A stretch of DNA of 64,000 nt. Origin: Tenrec ecaudatus (taxonomy: Eukaryota > Chordata > Mammalia > Afrosoricida > Tenrecidae). The position numbers and the translations under genes are program-made. The notes beneath the pieces are model-generated. The model saw only the letters and a list, made by a program, of their open reading frames with translations, was not told the DNA's origin and ran no database searches. Positions 51,586 to 63,375 of the stretch are shown here, piece by piece (the first letter of the stretch is position 1; the number at the start of each line of letters is the position of its first letter). The stretch is taken from positions 258,306,812 through 258,370,811 of the forward strand of contig NC_134531.1 of the NCBI RefSeq assembly GCF_050624435.1, read 5' to 3'.

Positions 51586-52249
51586 AGAAAATATCCAGCC
51601 ATGTTGCTTAGTGTAAAATGAGTGTCTCTTGTTTTAGTGGAGGGACATGTAAGATAATTTGGGGGCCAGGGCTTCAAGGATTTGTTACCTATTTCTTTTA
51701 TTATCAAGTTGTAAACTATATTGGCATATAATTTACATAACATACAAATTAATGGCTCAATGACATCAAGAAAAATTGTATATCATCACTACATTCAGGT
51801 TTAGAACATTTTCTTCATTCTCGTTTTTCATCATTATTAGCTCCCCTTTTTCCCCCGCTATAGATTTACCTCTCCTACATTTCATATCATTAAAGGAAAA
51901 AAAACAACTAACAAAGATAACAAAGTAAAACAGATAAACACCTCAATGGAAAAGCGAGCAGTAATATTAAAAACTTTACCAAATGTAAATGGATCATGAG
52001 ATCAATGATAAGGTGTTAAATTTTACCCTAACTACATCAGCAAGAATCCACTTCCCAATGCATTCTGCACGACAGCGAGGCCATTCACATCCCTGCTCCA
52101 TGCACAGAGAGGCCAGAGCTTCAAGATTTGCTACCAATTTCTTAAAAAAAAAAAAGACTGAAATGAAGTAAATTTAAACTAAGGATAGCATTTCCACCTA
52201 TAACTTGGCAAAGACAAACGCTGACTGAGAACTTGGCATTTTTCAGGGA
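51586..52249. other. ARL13B intron 1, no recognised gene
   Basis: AT-rich sequence with pyrimidine and A runs near 51845-51915 and 52143-52154. No gene recognised. Confidence 0.4.
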
Positions 52250-52545
52250 AAAACCCACTGCCATGAGTGAATTCCTACTCATAGCAACCTGTACAGCAGT
52301 GGTTCTCAACCTGGGGGTCGAATGACCCTTTCACAGGGGTCGCCCGATTCATAACAGTAGCAAAATGACAGTTATGAAGTAGCAACAAAAATAATTTTAT
52401 TGTTGGGGGGTCACCACAACACGAGGAACAGTATGAAAGGGTCGTGGCATTAGGAAGGTTGAGAACCACTGCTCTATAGGGTTTCTGAGACTGTACCCAT
52501 TACAGGAGCTGGGTTGGCTGACCCAAGGAGCTGGAACGGAGTGCC
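52250..52545 (-). mobile_element. AfroSINE split by a SPIN-like element
   Basis: Antisense AfroSINE starting AAACCCACTGCCATGAGTG and resuming after the transposon as TAGGGTTTCTGAGACTGTA. Removing 52297-52471 and one duplicate restores the usual AfroSINE order. Confidence 0.7.
52297..52471 (+). mobile_element. SPIN/URR1-like hAT miniature element nested in an AfroSINE
   Basis: A 175-bp element with termini CAGTGGTTCTCAACCT and AGGTTGAGAACCACTG, inner text CAGTTATGAAGTAGCAACAA and GGGGTCACCACAACACGAGG. The flanking eight bases are CTGTACAG and CTCTATAG (6 of 8 alike). Opposite in orientation to the copy at 38494-38685. Confidence 0.82.
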
Positions 52546-53429
52546 TTTGTAGTGATGTTTGTAGTGTGGTGGCCTGCTTTGGGGCATTTTCAGCAGTCCT
52601 AAAAGAGCTCTTTAACACCATCTGAGCAGGATTTTGGCTAGACCAAGAGATTGAGGGCAAGAAGGGGCATAGTAGAGAAGAAACTGTCCTGACTGAACAA
52701 CTGTAATCTGATCATTTCTCATCTGAATTTTACACCTGAAATTGTAAGCTGTTAACTTCCCTAATGATCTCCATAGTTGTGGCATTGCTTGTGAGTTCTG
52801 GATGGCTATAGCAAAGAATTACCGAACCCACCCACAGAGGTAGTGTTGTGGGGACAGTTGGTGTGAGAATAGGCAAAAGGGGGATGAAAGGTGGAAATAT
52901 GCCAAACAACATGCACATTTTGATACACATTTATTCAGTCACTATCATAAACCAGCCATTAAACAACGGAGCTTAAAATTATAGGTGTAATCAAATCTGT
53001 TTTCAGGTCTTTTAAATTAACTTTATCCAACATTTAAAGATGTTTTACCTTGGCCATGACCTCGATCAACAAATGCCAGCAGAAATATAATGTAAATCAA
53101 ATACAAAATTTTATATTTTCTCAGCTGGAATTAAAAGTTCGTTAATATTAATTTTAATGTTCTATTCCATTTAATACATGTAAGTTGTTTCCATATGTAA
53201 TCAAACGTTAAAAAAACAACTGTGATATTATACCTTTCTTGCATGTATTACAAATGTATGGCATGTAGTAAAAATGTTCTAAATTGTATGGGGCTATTTG
53301 TTCTTCTACTAGTAACTTACAACTATAGGTGTTACTCATTTAAAAAGTACATGCTGCATTACACAACTAGATTTTGATCTTGCTATATTAATCAAATCTA
53401 TGCATTCTACTTGGAATATTGTCATGGAC

Positions 53430-53575
53430 CGAAACAGAGGCTGCATCAATGGACTCAAATATAAGAATAATTGTGAGGACGGCTCAGGACGGAGCGGTGT
53501 TTCATTCTGTTGTACACAGGGTCACTGTGAGTTTGAACCGATAGGATAGCACCTAGTAACCAGAACAACAACTTG
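53430..53575 (+). mobile_element. RTE 3' end
   Basis: CAGAGGCTGCATCAATGGAC, AAGAATAATTGTGAGGACGG and GGGTCACTGTGAGTTTGAAC, then AGAACAACAAC: the RTE 3' terminus shared with the AfroSINE tail. Confidence 0.65.
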
Positions 53576-55029
53576 GAAATTTGTTCTCCTTTCTCTGAAA
53601 TCTTTTTTTAAGCAAATCAACTCAGGGATCATAACTCTAATTGCTAAGAGAAGCAAAAACTAAAAATGATGACTTAAATAGAAAACTCTTGGTACAGAAA
53701 ACTTTTAGCATTTTAACTTTAAGAGAGCACACAGTACAATATCCTTTTATAAAAATGAAATACATTTTTAAATGAAGACAAAAATAAACATGAGGAATCT
53801 CCTCTTGCACCTGTTACTCAAGTCTTTGTAGAGTCAATTTTTGACTCCCAAATTAGGAATCAGACCAAAGTGTAATTAAGACAAACAAATCCGAGTCTAC
53901 ATACCCAGACACATCTTTGTAGACTCTCATGAGAGCTTATCATCTATATTTATTTATTTATTTTCTTTTTTCTACTTGTAGCAAGGATTACTATCAAACT
54001 CCACTCATTGGGCCAGAGACCCTTGTGGTGTTAGCGAAAACCTTGCCCATCATGTAGCACACTACCTACACTTGCGAGTTCATTGGCCAGCCAGTGGCCT
54101 CAACTCCAAGCTCTAACAATGTGCACCATTTATATTTAAATAAATAAGAATGCTTTGCATTGCTACAGATATCATGCTATCTGCCACAATGCAATAAAAA
54201 GTCAACACCCAAATCTGGTTAGCGTGAATAGATAATTTCAAATGTTTCATTCAATGCAAGTTTACTTTCCAGATGAAATATACATGTTCAGTATTCGTGT
54301 AGCTTTTCAGATTCGTTCGTTAAAGGACAATTCATCCTATGGTGAAAAAGTCAACAATTAAAAAAAAAACTTGTTTTATTCTTGATCTAAATCTGGAGTA
54401 GAAATATATGAAGTCAACATTACTTATAATGAGAACCAAAACCAAGATGCCTTAATAGATTGGATCACGGGGTTTTAAAAGCATCATATTCAATGACTTC
54501 TTTCTAACACATTATGTTGAATGAATGAGTATCACGTAACAGATCAAGTAACAAGCAAGAGCGATTAATACACCTATCTTAAAAAAAAGACTATTAAGAG
54601 GTGGACACTTTCAATAGAGTACTCATGAAAAGACACTACTCCGCAGACTAGTACACACATTCCTGTCTGTTACTCTCATGTAATACAACATCCCTAAAGC
54701 ATAGATATTATCACCCCCATTAAACATATGTGGAAGATGAGATCTAAACGGTTAAGCCATAATTAAGTATTGGAGCCAGATTTCTTTCAAACCCAAGTCA
54801 CCCAACAAAACAGGGTGTGGGTGTGTGTATGTTGGAAAGGGCTATGTGGAGGTTGCTTCAGAGGAAAAACACAAAAGTTTCCAATTACACACATTACCAA
54901 ACACACACGCAAAATTTAAGAAATTCTATGTACAATGAATGCCCTGCAAAACTAAGCAATATTGATCAGAACTTATCTCAAACGTAACCAAGCAACAAAG
55001 CTACATACACCTTCAAACATTTCTCCCTG
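53576..55029. other. ARL13B intron 1 near exon 1, MIR remnant
   Basis: AT-rich. A diverged MIR-like segment is likely at about 54660-54800 (ATAGATATTATCACCCCCAT). No gene before the CpG-rich region begins near 55030. Confidence 0.4.
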
Positions 55030-55157
55030 CAGGGCCAGAGCCAAGCCAAGCAGGAATGAGCGCCTGGGGTTGGGACAAGGATCGGAGGTACCTCCCGGAC
55101 CCTTTGGGCCTCCACCCCAACACTGGGGAGGCGCCAGGCAACCTTGCTCCAGCCTAC

Positions 55158-55216
55158 CTGACGGGTTCCCGCCACCGCTTGAGCCAGTTGCAGCAATTGG
55201 CCATCAGACTGGACAT
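55158..55216 (-). CDS. ARL13B: ARL13B coding exon 1
   Basis: Start codon at 55216 (minus strand), donor GTAGGC from 55157. Encodes residues 1-19 (MSSLMANCCNWLKRWREPV) and two bases of Arg20. The paired cysteines Cys8-Cys9 match the palmitoylation site that anchors ARL13B in the ciliary membrane. Compared with human as I recall it, Phe2, Ser7, Gly10 and Phe12 are changed, while the CC and WKRWREPVR-like core are kept. The next exon is 13 kb away at 41972-42042. Confidence 0.93.
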
Positions 55217-55713
55217 CCCGTGCAGCTCCTCCCGCCGCCTCCCATCCGCGCCGGAGCAGGGACGGGCCCCTGGGAGTGGGGATGGGCTCCTGGCTGCTCC
55301 AGGCCAAGTCCCGTGGGGCGCCGCCGCTCCGACGAGCCTCTTTGGCGGGTAAGCACGGAGGCTGAGAAACCGGCGAAGGCTACTCGTCCATTGACCAAGC
55401 CCACATAACTGCGTGCGTCTCGACAGGACAATGACTACCCTTCTTCTCAGGGGATGCAGAGCCCAGAACAGATAACCTAGAGCCGGGAGAGTAGAATGCG
55501 GCCAAAGAAAACCCCAAAACCCCCGCGTCGACGTGCTGACGTTGCTCAGCTGCGCGGAAGCCCCGCCCCAAACACCGCCCATCAACTTCTCCAATGATCA
55601 GTCGAGGGCCCTCAGTGGAGGCCTCTGATTGGTTGAAGGAGGCCAGCGCCCCGCCCATTCCAGGAAGGTAGAAAAAAACGGGGCGTGGTTTAAGTGAAGG
55701 GTTTTTTTTTTTT

Positions 55714-55726
55714 GTAACTTAGCAAC
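55714..55726. promoter_or_regulatory. ARL13B: Candidate RFX X-box in ARL13B promoter
   Basis: GTAACTTAGCAAC fits the palindromic X-box pattern GTNRCC-(0-3)-RGYAAC with one mismatch in the first half-site and a perfect second half-site. RFX factors drive many ciliary genes. It lies about 500 bp upstream of the ARL13B start codon. No binding evidence is available from sequence alone. Confidence 0.45.
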
Positions 55727-55740
55727 GGGAGCGTCTTAGC

Positions 55741-56790
55741 GATAAACCCAGGAGGCTGGGACTTGTCCAGGTGCCTGAGTCTATGTGTACAGAGATAGAG
55801 GATGTTGCTAGTTTGTCTCCAATCTCCAGTGGAGATTCAGGGAGCTCATGTCGCGGCGTGTTTTCTTTTATTTTGTTTTGTGGAGCAGGAATAATAATCT
55901 CTGGGATTCCGTCAACCCTTTAAATGCTCATTATCTGGGCTCCCAAATCCTAGGGGACATTTGTATGCATACCTCACAGCAATCTAGTTAATTCTGACTC
56001 ACAGTGACCCTATATAGGATTTCCGAGGCTGTAAATCTTTACGGGAGCAGACAGCTTAAGTTTCTCCCACCAAGAAGCGGGTGGTTTTGAAATCACGATT
56101 TTGTGTTTTATCAGTCCAACTCTACAGGATCATAAGGCCTGGAGATGGAATGGCAGAGGGCTCCCATGCAGCATTATTTCAGTTGTTCAGATAACTCCAC
56201 CAAAATGCACTGGACTCCTCGTTTAAATGACAGTAACCTTTTAAATTATATAACACTTATCACAATTCTATATGTATGGTAGGGGATTCTGATAAAAAGA
56301 AATACGCTAGAAAAGATGGAAAAGGGGACAAGTTGAAGAAAGTAAGAGCTCAAAACTCAGCACCCAGGGATATGCAGTGTTAACATTATGTTTTTCCAAG
56401 AATGTTTGGATCTAGAGATTATTTGATATTTGATTTTCCCAAGATTGTCTGTTTCACAATATTTTATTCTATTTTTTTAATCTGTGTTTTATTCTTTGGA
56501 GATGAAAAGTAATTGTTCTTAGAAAAAATGCTTGTATAATATGTGGGGATGTGTGTCCATCCAGTGTCCACTAACATAAGAAAAAAGCGAGGACACTGGC
56601 AAGTCTGCTTCCTCCAGGGAAAATATTAGTCTGGTACCACATAGACCCACGTTTAAAATTGCTCTTTCTTTTCCTAGTTTATGTGACCTTAATTTGAACT
56701 CACATGTGTCACACAGATTATAGTCTCTGCATCTAGGTAGTGCACTCCATCCAAGTACCCCATCTGTAAAATGGGAATGGTAATAACTAC
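55741..56790. other. ARL13B-PROS1 intergenic region, AfroSINE and MIR remnants
   Basis: An antisense AfroSINE lies at about 55975-56125 (AATTCTGACTCACAGTGACC). A MIR-like piece at about 56680-56790 (CATCTGTAAAATGGGAATGG) is cut by the L1 tail that follows. Otherwise unassigned. Confidence 0.45.
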
Positions 56791-56794
56791 TCTT

Positions 56795-57185
56795 TTTTTG
56801 TGATCATTTTATTGGGGGCTTGTACAACAATCCATACATCGATTGAATCAGGCATGTCTGTACCTATGTTACCTTCATTGTTTTCTAGACATTTACTTTC
56901 TATTGAGCCCTTAATATCTGCTCCTCTTTTTTTAATTGCCCCACCCCACCCTCATAATCCACCCTGATAAATTTTACATTCTTATTATTTTCATCTCTCA
57001 CACCAACCACTGTCTCCCTTCCCCCATGTTTTCTGTTTTTCTTCCCCCTGTAGAGGGGTGTATGTTTATGTGTCAATCACCAATCGGTCCCCCTTTCTCT
57101 TTTCCTCTCCCCTCTTCCCCCTACCCTTCTGGTATCACTATTCCCACTCCTGTTCCTGAATTCTGTGGGTATTACCTACTGTAAA
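56795..57185 (-). mobile_element. Truncated L1 3' end, antisense
   Basis: T run, ATCATTTTATTGGGGGCTTG, then the reversed 3' UTR to about 57185. The 82-codon ORF is the pyrimidine-rich strand of this element. Confidence 0.65.
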
Positions 57186-57374
57186 AGGTTATTAGATGAT
57201 TAAAGCAGGTGACTAAAGCTCCAGTGTTGTTTTTGACACATCATAGCAGATTGAGAAATTGATGTTGCTCTGCTGACAATATTTATGGCAGGTATCCTAC
57301 TATCATTCTCCAAATTGTTAGAGAACTTACTCAACTATTTCAATGCCTTACCTTGAAAGACATCTTTTCCCAAA

Positions 57375-57575
57375 TAGCTCAAGATTGAGCGTTGGCCTTC
57401 TAACCTCAAGGTGAGAGGTTCAAACCCACTAGCAGCCATAAGGAAGAAAGATGAGGATTAGAGAGAAAAAAAAATCTGCTTTATCTGTATGTCTGCTCCC
57501 AAAAAGATTTACAGCCCCAGAAACCTCACGTAGGGTAGCCATGAATCAAAATCAACTTGATGGCAGTGAGTTTTT
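57375..57575 (+). mobile_element. AfroSINE, sense
   Basis: TTGAGCGTTGGCCTTCTAAC, AGGTTCAAACCCACTAGCAG, AAAAAGATTTACAGCCCCAG and TCAACTTGATGGCAGTGAGT. Confidence 0.65.
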
Positions 57576-57639
57576 GTGTTTTTGTTTTTGTGGGTTTCTT
57601 TTCATATGACCTATATGAGCCCTGTGTCATGGTATGCAC

Positions 57640-57915
57640 TTAAAGGATATGGTACGGTAAAGGGGATTCATACAGTTAATGCTAAAATAAGTGAAACAAT
57701 CAATATTTCTATTGGTGAAGCAACAAAAGAAAACAAAACAACAATAAGAAGTCAATGACAAAAAACACAACAACAAGAAATAAAAGCTTGTAGTTGGTTC
57801 AAGGACTGTTTGTTGGCCTTTAGGAGTGTTTTCTGGTTGAGTCTGATGGGGCGCCAAGCCCTGACCCCAAAGTCTACTTTTGGTATTCCCTGGGGACTTC
57901 GTTGCTCTATATATC
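57640..57915 (-). mobile_element. Upstream part of the young L1 3' UTR, antisense
   Basis: Matches window bases 470-600 in the same orientation (AAAAGCTTGTAGTTGGTTCA, GTTTGTTGGCCTTTAGGAG). It lacks the usual 3' end, so the copy is deleted or rearranged. Confidence 0.5.
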
Positions 57916-57959
57916 ACTTCTTGATGACAGCATTTATGAACTGGTCCACAACTCTCATT

Positions 57960-58320
57960 GCTCTCATTTGCATTGTCAAAGAATAACTTATGAGATATCC
58001 TTTAAAATCCAATTTTAATCCAAAGATAGATTATTAAGCTGTATTATTAAATATTTCAGTAAATGATTTTTTCTTCTAGTTTCAATAATTCTCTAGCTAT
58101 GTCTTTGAGATTTTCTATGTATAGGATCATATCATCTATAAACAATTTTATTTCTTCTTTGCTAATGTGAATACCTCTAATTTTCCTTTCTTGTCTTATA
58201 GCTTACTTTCAGCACAAAATTGAATAGGAATGGTGATAAAGGACATCTTTGATTCTTTCATTATCCATGAATATACTTTCAAATTCTTTCCATTGGGAAT
58301 AATTTTGACCACTGGTCATA
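57960..58320 (-). mobile_element. L1 ORF2 reverse-transcriptase fragment
   Basis: On the minus strand one frame reads FIDDMILYI around 58110-58140, a variant of the FADD active-site box of L1 reverse transcriptase. The neighbouring reversed text (AATTGAATAGGAATGGTGAT) is typical L1 ORF2. Short and broken. TA-rich simple sequence follows at about 58315-58380. Confidence 0.65.
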
Positions 58321-58904
58321 TATATATGACCACTGGTTTTATATATATAATTATATAGTTATATATGTATATATAATACACATAACAATAGATTTTTTGG
58401 AAAGTTTGACATCACAGTATAGAACACATAAATATTATTGGCACTACAGTACAAATTTAGGGTGCAAAAAAAGATACTTTCAAATAAAATTTTGGAAGTT
58501 TTTTTAAAAGATTTTTGATGTTCTTCTAACATTCCCTTTATTCCTTCATACACTTTTTAAATGTGAAGATTGGATATTTTTGCTTTTGTTCTGGATCTTG
58601 TTTAATGCTTTGAGCCAAACTTTTGTAGATTTTGCCTCGTTGGGAATTTTTGACACCTTACAGTGATACTCTACCCTGGCTTACTATGTGGTCCTGTTCC
58701 ATCAGCTCCCCAGTAAGGTAGGTTCTGGCATGAGTCAAATACTTCCTTTTTAAATGTTTTAATTCTTTCCTTTCATCATCAGTGTCTTTCTAAATCTGGC
58801 TTTTATTTGTCTTTGATGTGGGAAACAGTACATATAAACTTGCAGAGATATTTAATATTATCTGTAGCACATATTAGTAATGATATTACAAAAAGATAGT
58901 CATA

Positions 58905-59720
58905 TGCACCTTGGTGGTTGGTGGTGGTAGTTAGGTGTCATTGAGTCGGTTCCAAGAGATAGCAACTTGATGTACAACCGCAGGAAACACTGGCTGGTCC
59001 TACTCTGTTTGCAGAGTTGCTCTTGCGTATAAAATCAGTGTTGCCTTCACTATATCAGTCCATCTGCTTGAGGGCTGCACAGTCCGCTGCCATCCTCATA
59101 ATTGCTCCTATGCCTGAGCCAGTTGTTGCAGCTACTAGGTCAGGCAGTTCTGTGGAGGGGCTTCCCCTTTTCCACTACCGCTGGACTTTACCAAGCATGA
59201 TGTCCTTCTCCAGGAGCAGTTCTCTCCTGATAACACGCCCCAAGTACAGGAGAGGAAGTCGTGCCATCTTTGCCTCTAAGGAGCTTTCTGGTTGTACTTC
59301 CTCCAAAGCAGAGCTGTTTTTATTTTGACAGTCCATCGTACTATCAATATTCTTTGACAGCACTACAATTCAAATACATTGATTTCTCTTCAGTCTTCTT
59401 TATTGAATATCCCAGTTTCACATGCATTTGAGGCAATTAAAAAGAGCATCATCGGAGTCATGTGTGCCTAAGTCCTCAAAGCAACACCCTAGCTTTTCAA
59501 CACGTTAAAGAGGTCTCTTGCAGCAGATTTACCCAATGTGATGCATCTTTTGATCTCTTGACTGCGGCTTCCATGAGCATTGATTGTTGATCCAAGCAAG
59601 ATGAAACGCCGACAACTTCCATCTTTGGCCCAGTTGTGAGAATTTTGGTTTTCTTTACATCCGTACTGAAGGCTGCAAACTTTGATCTTCGTCAGTTGGG
59701 AGTAACTCAAAATGAACCAC
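58905..59720 (-). mobile_element. RTE-type LINE 3' part, antisense
   Basis: Begins with the reversed RTE/AfroSINE end (TTAGGTGTCATTGAGTCGGT). It continues through the C-terminal part, where minus-strand frames give NSSALEEVQPESSLEAKMAR and LLGSTINAHGSRSQEIKR, both typical of this RTE. Frames are broken. Confidence 0.7.
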
Positions 59721-60179
59721 AAGTCTGGGAAGTCAGGGATTACCTATACATTTGATAAATAAATACAATACTTAAAAGTTATTTTATTGAATACGAAGAA
59801 TTCTACAGAGAAAAAATTGTACCTAGAATTGAATCACTCACACTGGGGCTGAAGTAACGAAAAGACTGATGTCCTGGAGAGCAGATTCGCTCAAACCACG
59901 GAGGAAGATACTTTTGAAGATGAGACAGGTTAAACGCAAGAACAGATTTGAGGCGTTCACTGTCATCCAGAGCCTTCTGCAAATCAGGCGCTCACAATTT
60001 AAGCTCTACAACAGCTTCTAGGTTCTGGTGAAATCCTCATCCTCCAAGTTGATCTCTCCAGCACGCTCCTCTCCCAGGAAAATTCTCCTGTTCTCTTGGC
60101 CGCTTGGCCTCCCACGCAGTCTTGGCGCTTGCTCCGGATTTGTAGGGTGTCCCTTGTTCTCCTGAACTTCAGAAACTTC
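59721..60179. other. Sequence upstream of the PROS1 promoter
   Basis: Transition from AT-rich to GC-rich DNA with no repeat or gene recognised. It may hold distal PROS1 regulatory sequence. Confidence 0.35.
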
Positions 60180-60499
60180 ACATCCCGGGGGAAGGGAACC
60201 TAGACGCTAGGACTCCGAGACAAGCAAAGGAGGGTTGCAAACCACAGCGCTTAACAGGCCTCCACGCAATCGCCCTCCGCCCTCCCCCACTAGCTCCCAG
60301 AAGCTTCCTGGAAATGTCCTCGTTATCCCCTCCCGGGCTGGGGGCTGGGACCGGACGGTCTCCTCCGCCCTCGCATTCGCCTGGTGCGCTGGCACGCGCT
60401 GCGCGGGGCCAGTCCGCCGAGCTCGCTCCGCGGCGCCCAGACCTGCAGCCCCGCCGCCCGCCCGGCCGCCTTCCCACGCCCGCCGCCACCCGCTCCGCG
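60180..60499 (+). promoter_or_regulatory. PROS1: PROS1 promoter and 5' UTR, CpG island
   Basis: Strongly CpG-rich DNA, continuing to about 60760, directly upstream of the PROS1 start codon. No clear TATA box near the expected start. The start site cannot be fixed from sequence. Long ORFs on both strands here (up to 194 codons) reflect GC composition. Confidence 0.7.
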
Positions 60500-60575
60500 A
60501 TGAGGGCTCGCGGGGCGCGCTGCGGGGCGCTGCTGGCGTGCCTCCCCTTGCTGCTCTCCGTCCTGGACGCGCACT
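60500..60575 (+). CDS. PROS1: PROS1 coding exon 1 (protein S signal peptide)
   Basis: ATG at 60500, donor GTAAGT from 60576; 25 full codons plus one base of codon 26. The peptide MRARGARCGALLACLPLLLS followed by VLDAH is a signal sequence: basic N-region, then a leucine-rich core. It aligns with the human protein S leader (shared RCGALLACL). The exon ends in phase 1 at the same place as the human exon 1. Protein S is a secreted vitamin K-dependent cofactor of activated protein C. The propeptide, Gla, EGF and LG domains lie beyond the right edge. Confidence 0.9.
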
Positions 60576-62890
60576 GTAAGTAGCCAGCCCGTCCCTTTGC
60601 TCCCCCTCTCCCCGGGCACGCCTGCTGAATCAGCAACCCTGGGGGGCTGCATTTTCTTTTCTGGGATCGCTGCCTCTTAGGAAGTTTCTCCCAAGTCCCT
60701 AGGCACCCGGCCTGTGGAAACAGGGGTGCCTCGGGGGGCAGTGTAATGGTGGGGCGGGTCAATATTTGTTCAGCTCGGGGATCATGTGTTGTCTACGGGA
60801 GAAAGGGAGCACACTGCGTAACACTAAGGATCACATGATTTTGTTTTTAAAAATCCCCTCTAACAGACGGGGGTCCCAATCAGAAGACCAGCCTGAGCAC
60901 ATTCCAGGGGGAGTGAAGGGCGGTCTGCCTGTGTCTGCCCCTTTGTACCAGCGCCCGCTCCGCTCACAAATAGCAGTCCCTCCTGCACCCTCAGCCCCAC
61001 GGCGGTTGTGGACTTTGAGCCTGGTTTGCTTGTCCCACGACGACACGGGAACTGTTTTAGAATGACGGGGTTTGCATAGCAGTTGGTAAAAGTCATTTTC
61101 TAACCTTGAAATAAAAAATATTTCCCAAAGAAAAGAAATCAAAAATATTTATCAAGTAGTTTTGTACTGAAGATTTTCCACTTTGAGTGCTGCTCATCTG
61201 AGGTTGGGCCATGGGTTCTCTGTCCTTTATATTTTTGGCTTTGTATATTCCCATACCTGTAAGTAAGGCAGTATATTGAGCCTTTCTAAATATATACTAA
61301 ATATGTATTTATACCTAATATCTCTATATACATATAGATACAAGAAACATCAAGGCATTCAGTGCATTTCCACCATCACTTATCCATTTATTAAGTTAAG
61401 CAGGTTCATTGATGAAAAACTCCTGCTTGTGCTATGTACTATTTTCAGGACTTGGCAATTGTGAGTGACATTTAGGCTTCGCAGTAAAATTAAAACAACG
61501 AAGGGCAGTTAAAATACAATTTGCTACTATTCTACTGGGGCTCTGTTTGGTTGCTTTTCTAATTAGTAATCAAGATGAACGAGATAGTTTAAATCTCTAA
61601 TTTAGCAGAACTTCGAGATTCCCATCGCTGTCAGTGCTATGGGTCCTATTGTATTAGGACAACACGTTAGGACAATTGTACACTTGCCTGGTAGCCAGTG
61701 TCTTCAATCGAAGTGGCAAACAAACCAAAAAAGTAACTTGCCACATGTACTGCTTGTCACCTCAGGAATTCAAATTCGTTAGGCTTTTTATTTTTGTGCA
61801 TATTCCCACGTTTTCACGGATTATAGGCAGAGATGAGAATGGGATATATGTGTACGTTATGCACAAATATACCAATGCTGTGTTTGGAGAATAAGACTTT
61901 GTTTAAATATGCACTGATAAGGAAATAAATTAATTTTATGAACATGATACAAGAAGAATGGCTGACTTTATATTGTCTTCATTTTGAAAAGTACAGTAGC
62001 TTAATTGAATTAAAAATTATCTCTGGTTTATTGATGGGGTATGTTTTCCTCTCTATACTTGAACTTTTAAATATAGATCTAAATACTTGAATAATAATCT
62101 ATTATTTAGACGATAGAGACTCAGCTCCTAGATAAAGGGAAAAAAGCTTACAAATTCAGAAACGTTTAGTTTTCAGGCCTATTGCCAGTAGGTACGATCG
62201 GGGGTGGGTGGTGGGGTTCCAATCCAGCAACACTAAGTGACCTAGAAGGAAACCTTCCCTGATTCTGAATTTCCTCACCGTTATCTGCTTCAGCCCATAG
62301 CTGGACGAGTGAGACATCATCTAACTTCCTTTCTCAATAAAGAAACTGTTCAGAGAGGTTTGCTCACCTTGGAAAATTACATGGCAAATTTACACATTTA
62401 AAAGACATTTTCTCTCCATTTAAAATATTTACTGTCTGCATATATGTATATATATACATGCATGTATATATGTGAACACATAAAAATGTTTTGCCTAGGG
62501 TTTCAGTTCATATATGCATGGGTTAATTTCGAGCAGAACGTTTAAGCACATCTCTGATTAGTGGACCACTGCAGAAAAGCTCTCTAAGTAATACACTTGA
62601 CTTAGTCTCATAAATGATACTTTATGTACCATTTTTTAAAAACAAAATTCAGGCTTTGCAACAAATTTACAGAATGTTCCCTTACACAAAACAATAGTTT
62701 TTAGATGGGTCAAACATTTTAAGAATGTCAGGAAGACCTCAAAGATGAGCCAGGAGAGGGAAGACAGCAAACTTTGAGGATTTTTAAAAAAATGAAAAGT
62801 CCAGAAATCCATAGATGAAGACGACAGAATTGCCAACGATGTGATAATTACTGAACTTGGAAACCTCACAAAATTCAGCATTTTAAAAAT
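60576..62890. other. PROS1: PROS1 intron 1, first part
   Basis: The CpG-rich tail fades by about 60760-61030, then comes AT-rich intronic sequence with short TA-rich patches (about 61305-61340 and 62440-62475). No gene or clear repeat recognised. Confidence 0.5.
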
Positions 62891-62894
62891 TTTA

Positions 62895-63160
62895 TGCTAA
62901 TATGTTGGCCTCAGCAGGCTTTTGGCTGGCTGGATGGTCTAGCAGTTTCATATTTAATGTCAACTTTAATTTGTATGACAATTTAGGGGTGGGGATCCAA
63001 CCCGACAGTCAGGTCACAGCCTGAGGCTGCCTCCTGAGAGAGACACTGAGGACGTCTCCTCTCTCTTGCTCACTCTTTTTTGCCCCCTTGGTCATTCTGC
63101 TTGCTACTTCATTTCACAGAGGTTGGACATGCTATCTCTACTCCCTGGACAGGACATCAG
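62895..63160 (+). mobile_element. LTR-like repeat fragment, unassigned
   Basis: CAGTCAGGTCACAGCCTGAG and neighbouring text resemble 44900-44960. Family unknown. Confidence 0.35.
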
Positions 63161-63164
63161 GCTT

Positions 63165-63375
63165 TAGTAACAAAGAGGAAGGTCCTCAAGGAGATGGACT
63201 GACCCCGTGGCTGCAACAAAGGACTCCAGCATGGAAATGATTGTGAGGAAGGTGCCGATGGGGCAGTGTTTAGTTCTATTGTGAATAGGGCTGCTCAACA
63301 GTAAGCAATGCATTTCTAACTGCCAGGTAACCTGTTCACACCTACCAGCTGCTCCACTATAGAAAGCTGAGGGTA
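63165..63375 (+). mobile_element. RTE 3' end joined to AfroSINE-like sequence
   Basis: GACCCCGTGGCTGCAACAAA, GAAATGATTGTGAGGAAGGT and GGGCAGTGTTTAGTTCTATT are the RTE 3' terminus. ACCTACCAGCTGCTCCACTA after it resembles an AfroSINE. Confidence 0.55.

Larger units (their letters stand above)
55030..55740 (-). promoter_or_regulatory. ARL13B: CpG-rich ARL13B promoter and first-exon region
   Basis: Marked rise in GC and CpG against AT-rich surroundings. Upstream of the start codon (higher coordinates) lie GC boxes (GCCCCGCCCC at about 55560, GCCCCGCCC at 55648-55656) and a CCAAT box on the gene strand (55627-55632 reversed). An RFX-type X-box candidate lies at 55714-55726. No TATA box is evident, as usual for a housekeeping-type ciliary gene. 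The overlapping ORFs of 75-148 codons are CpG-island artefacts. Confidence 0.75.

Noticed and set aside
54020..54115. GTGGTGTTAGCGAAAACC with a possible tRNA-like B box nearby
   Set aside because: Too diverged to call a tRNA or SINE with confidence; no cloverleaf could be drawn by eye.
55154..55658. Several ORFs of 75-148 codons on both strands of the 55-kb CpG island
   Set aside because: They overlap the real ARL13B exon 1 and its promoter. GC-rich DNA yields long frames by chance, and none shows a domain beyond the ARL13B N-terminus.
60178..60762. 194-codon minus-strand ORF opposite PROS1 exon 1
   Set aside because: Entirely within the CpG island, with Arg/Gly/Ala-rich low-complexity content and no recognisable domain.
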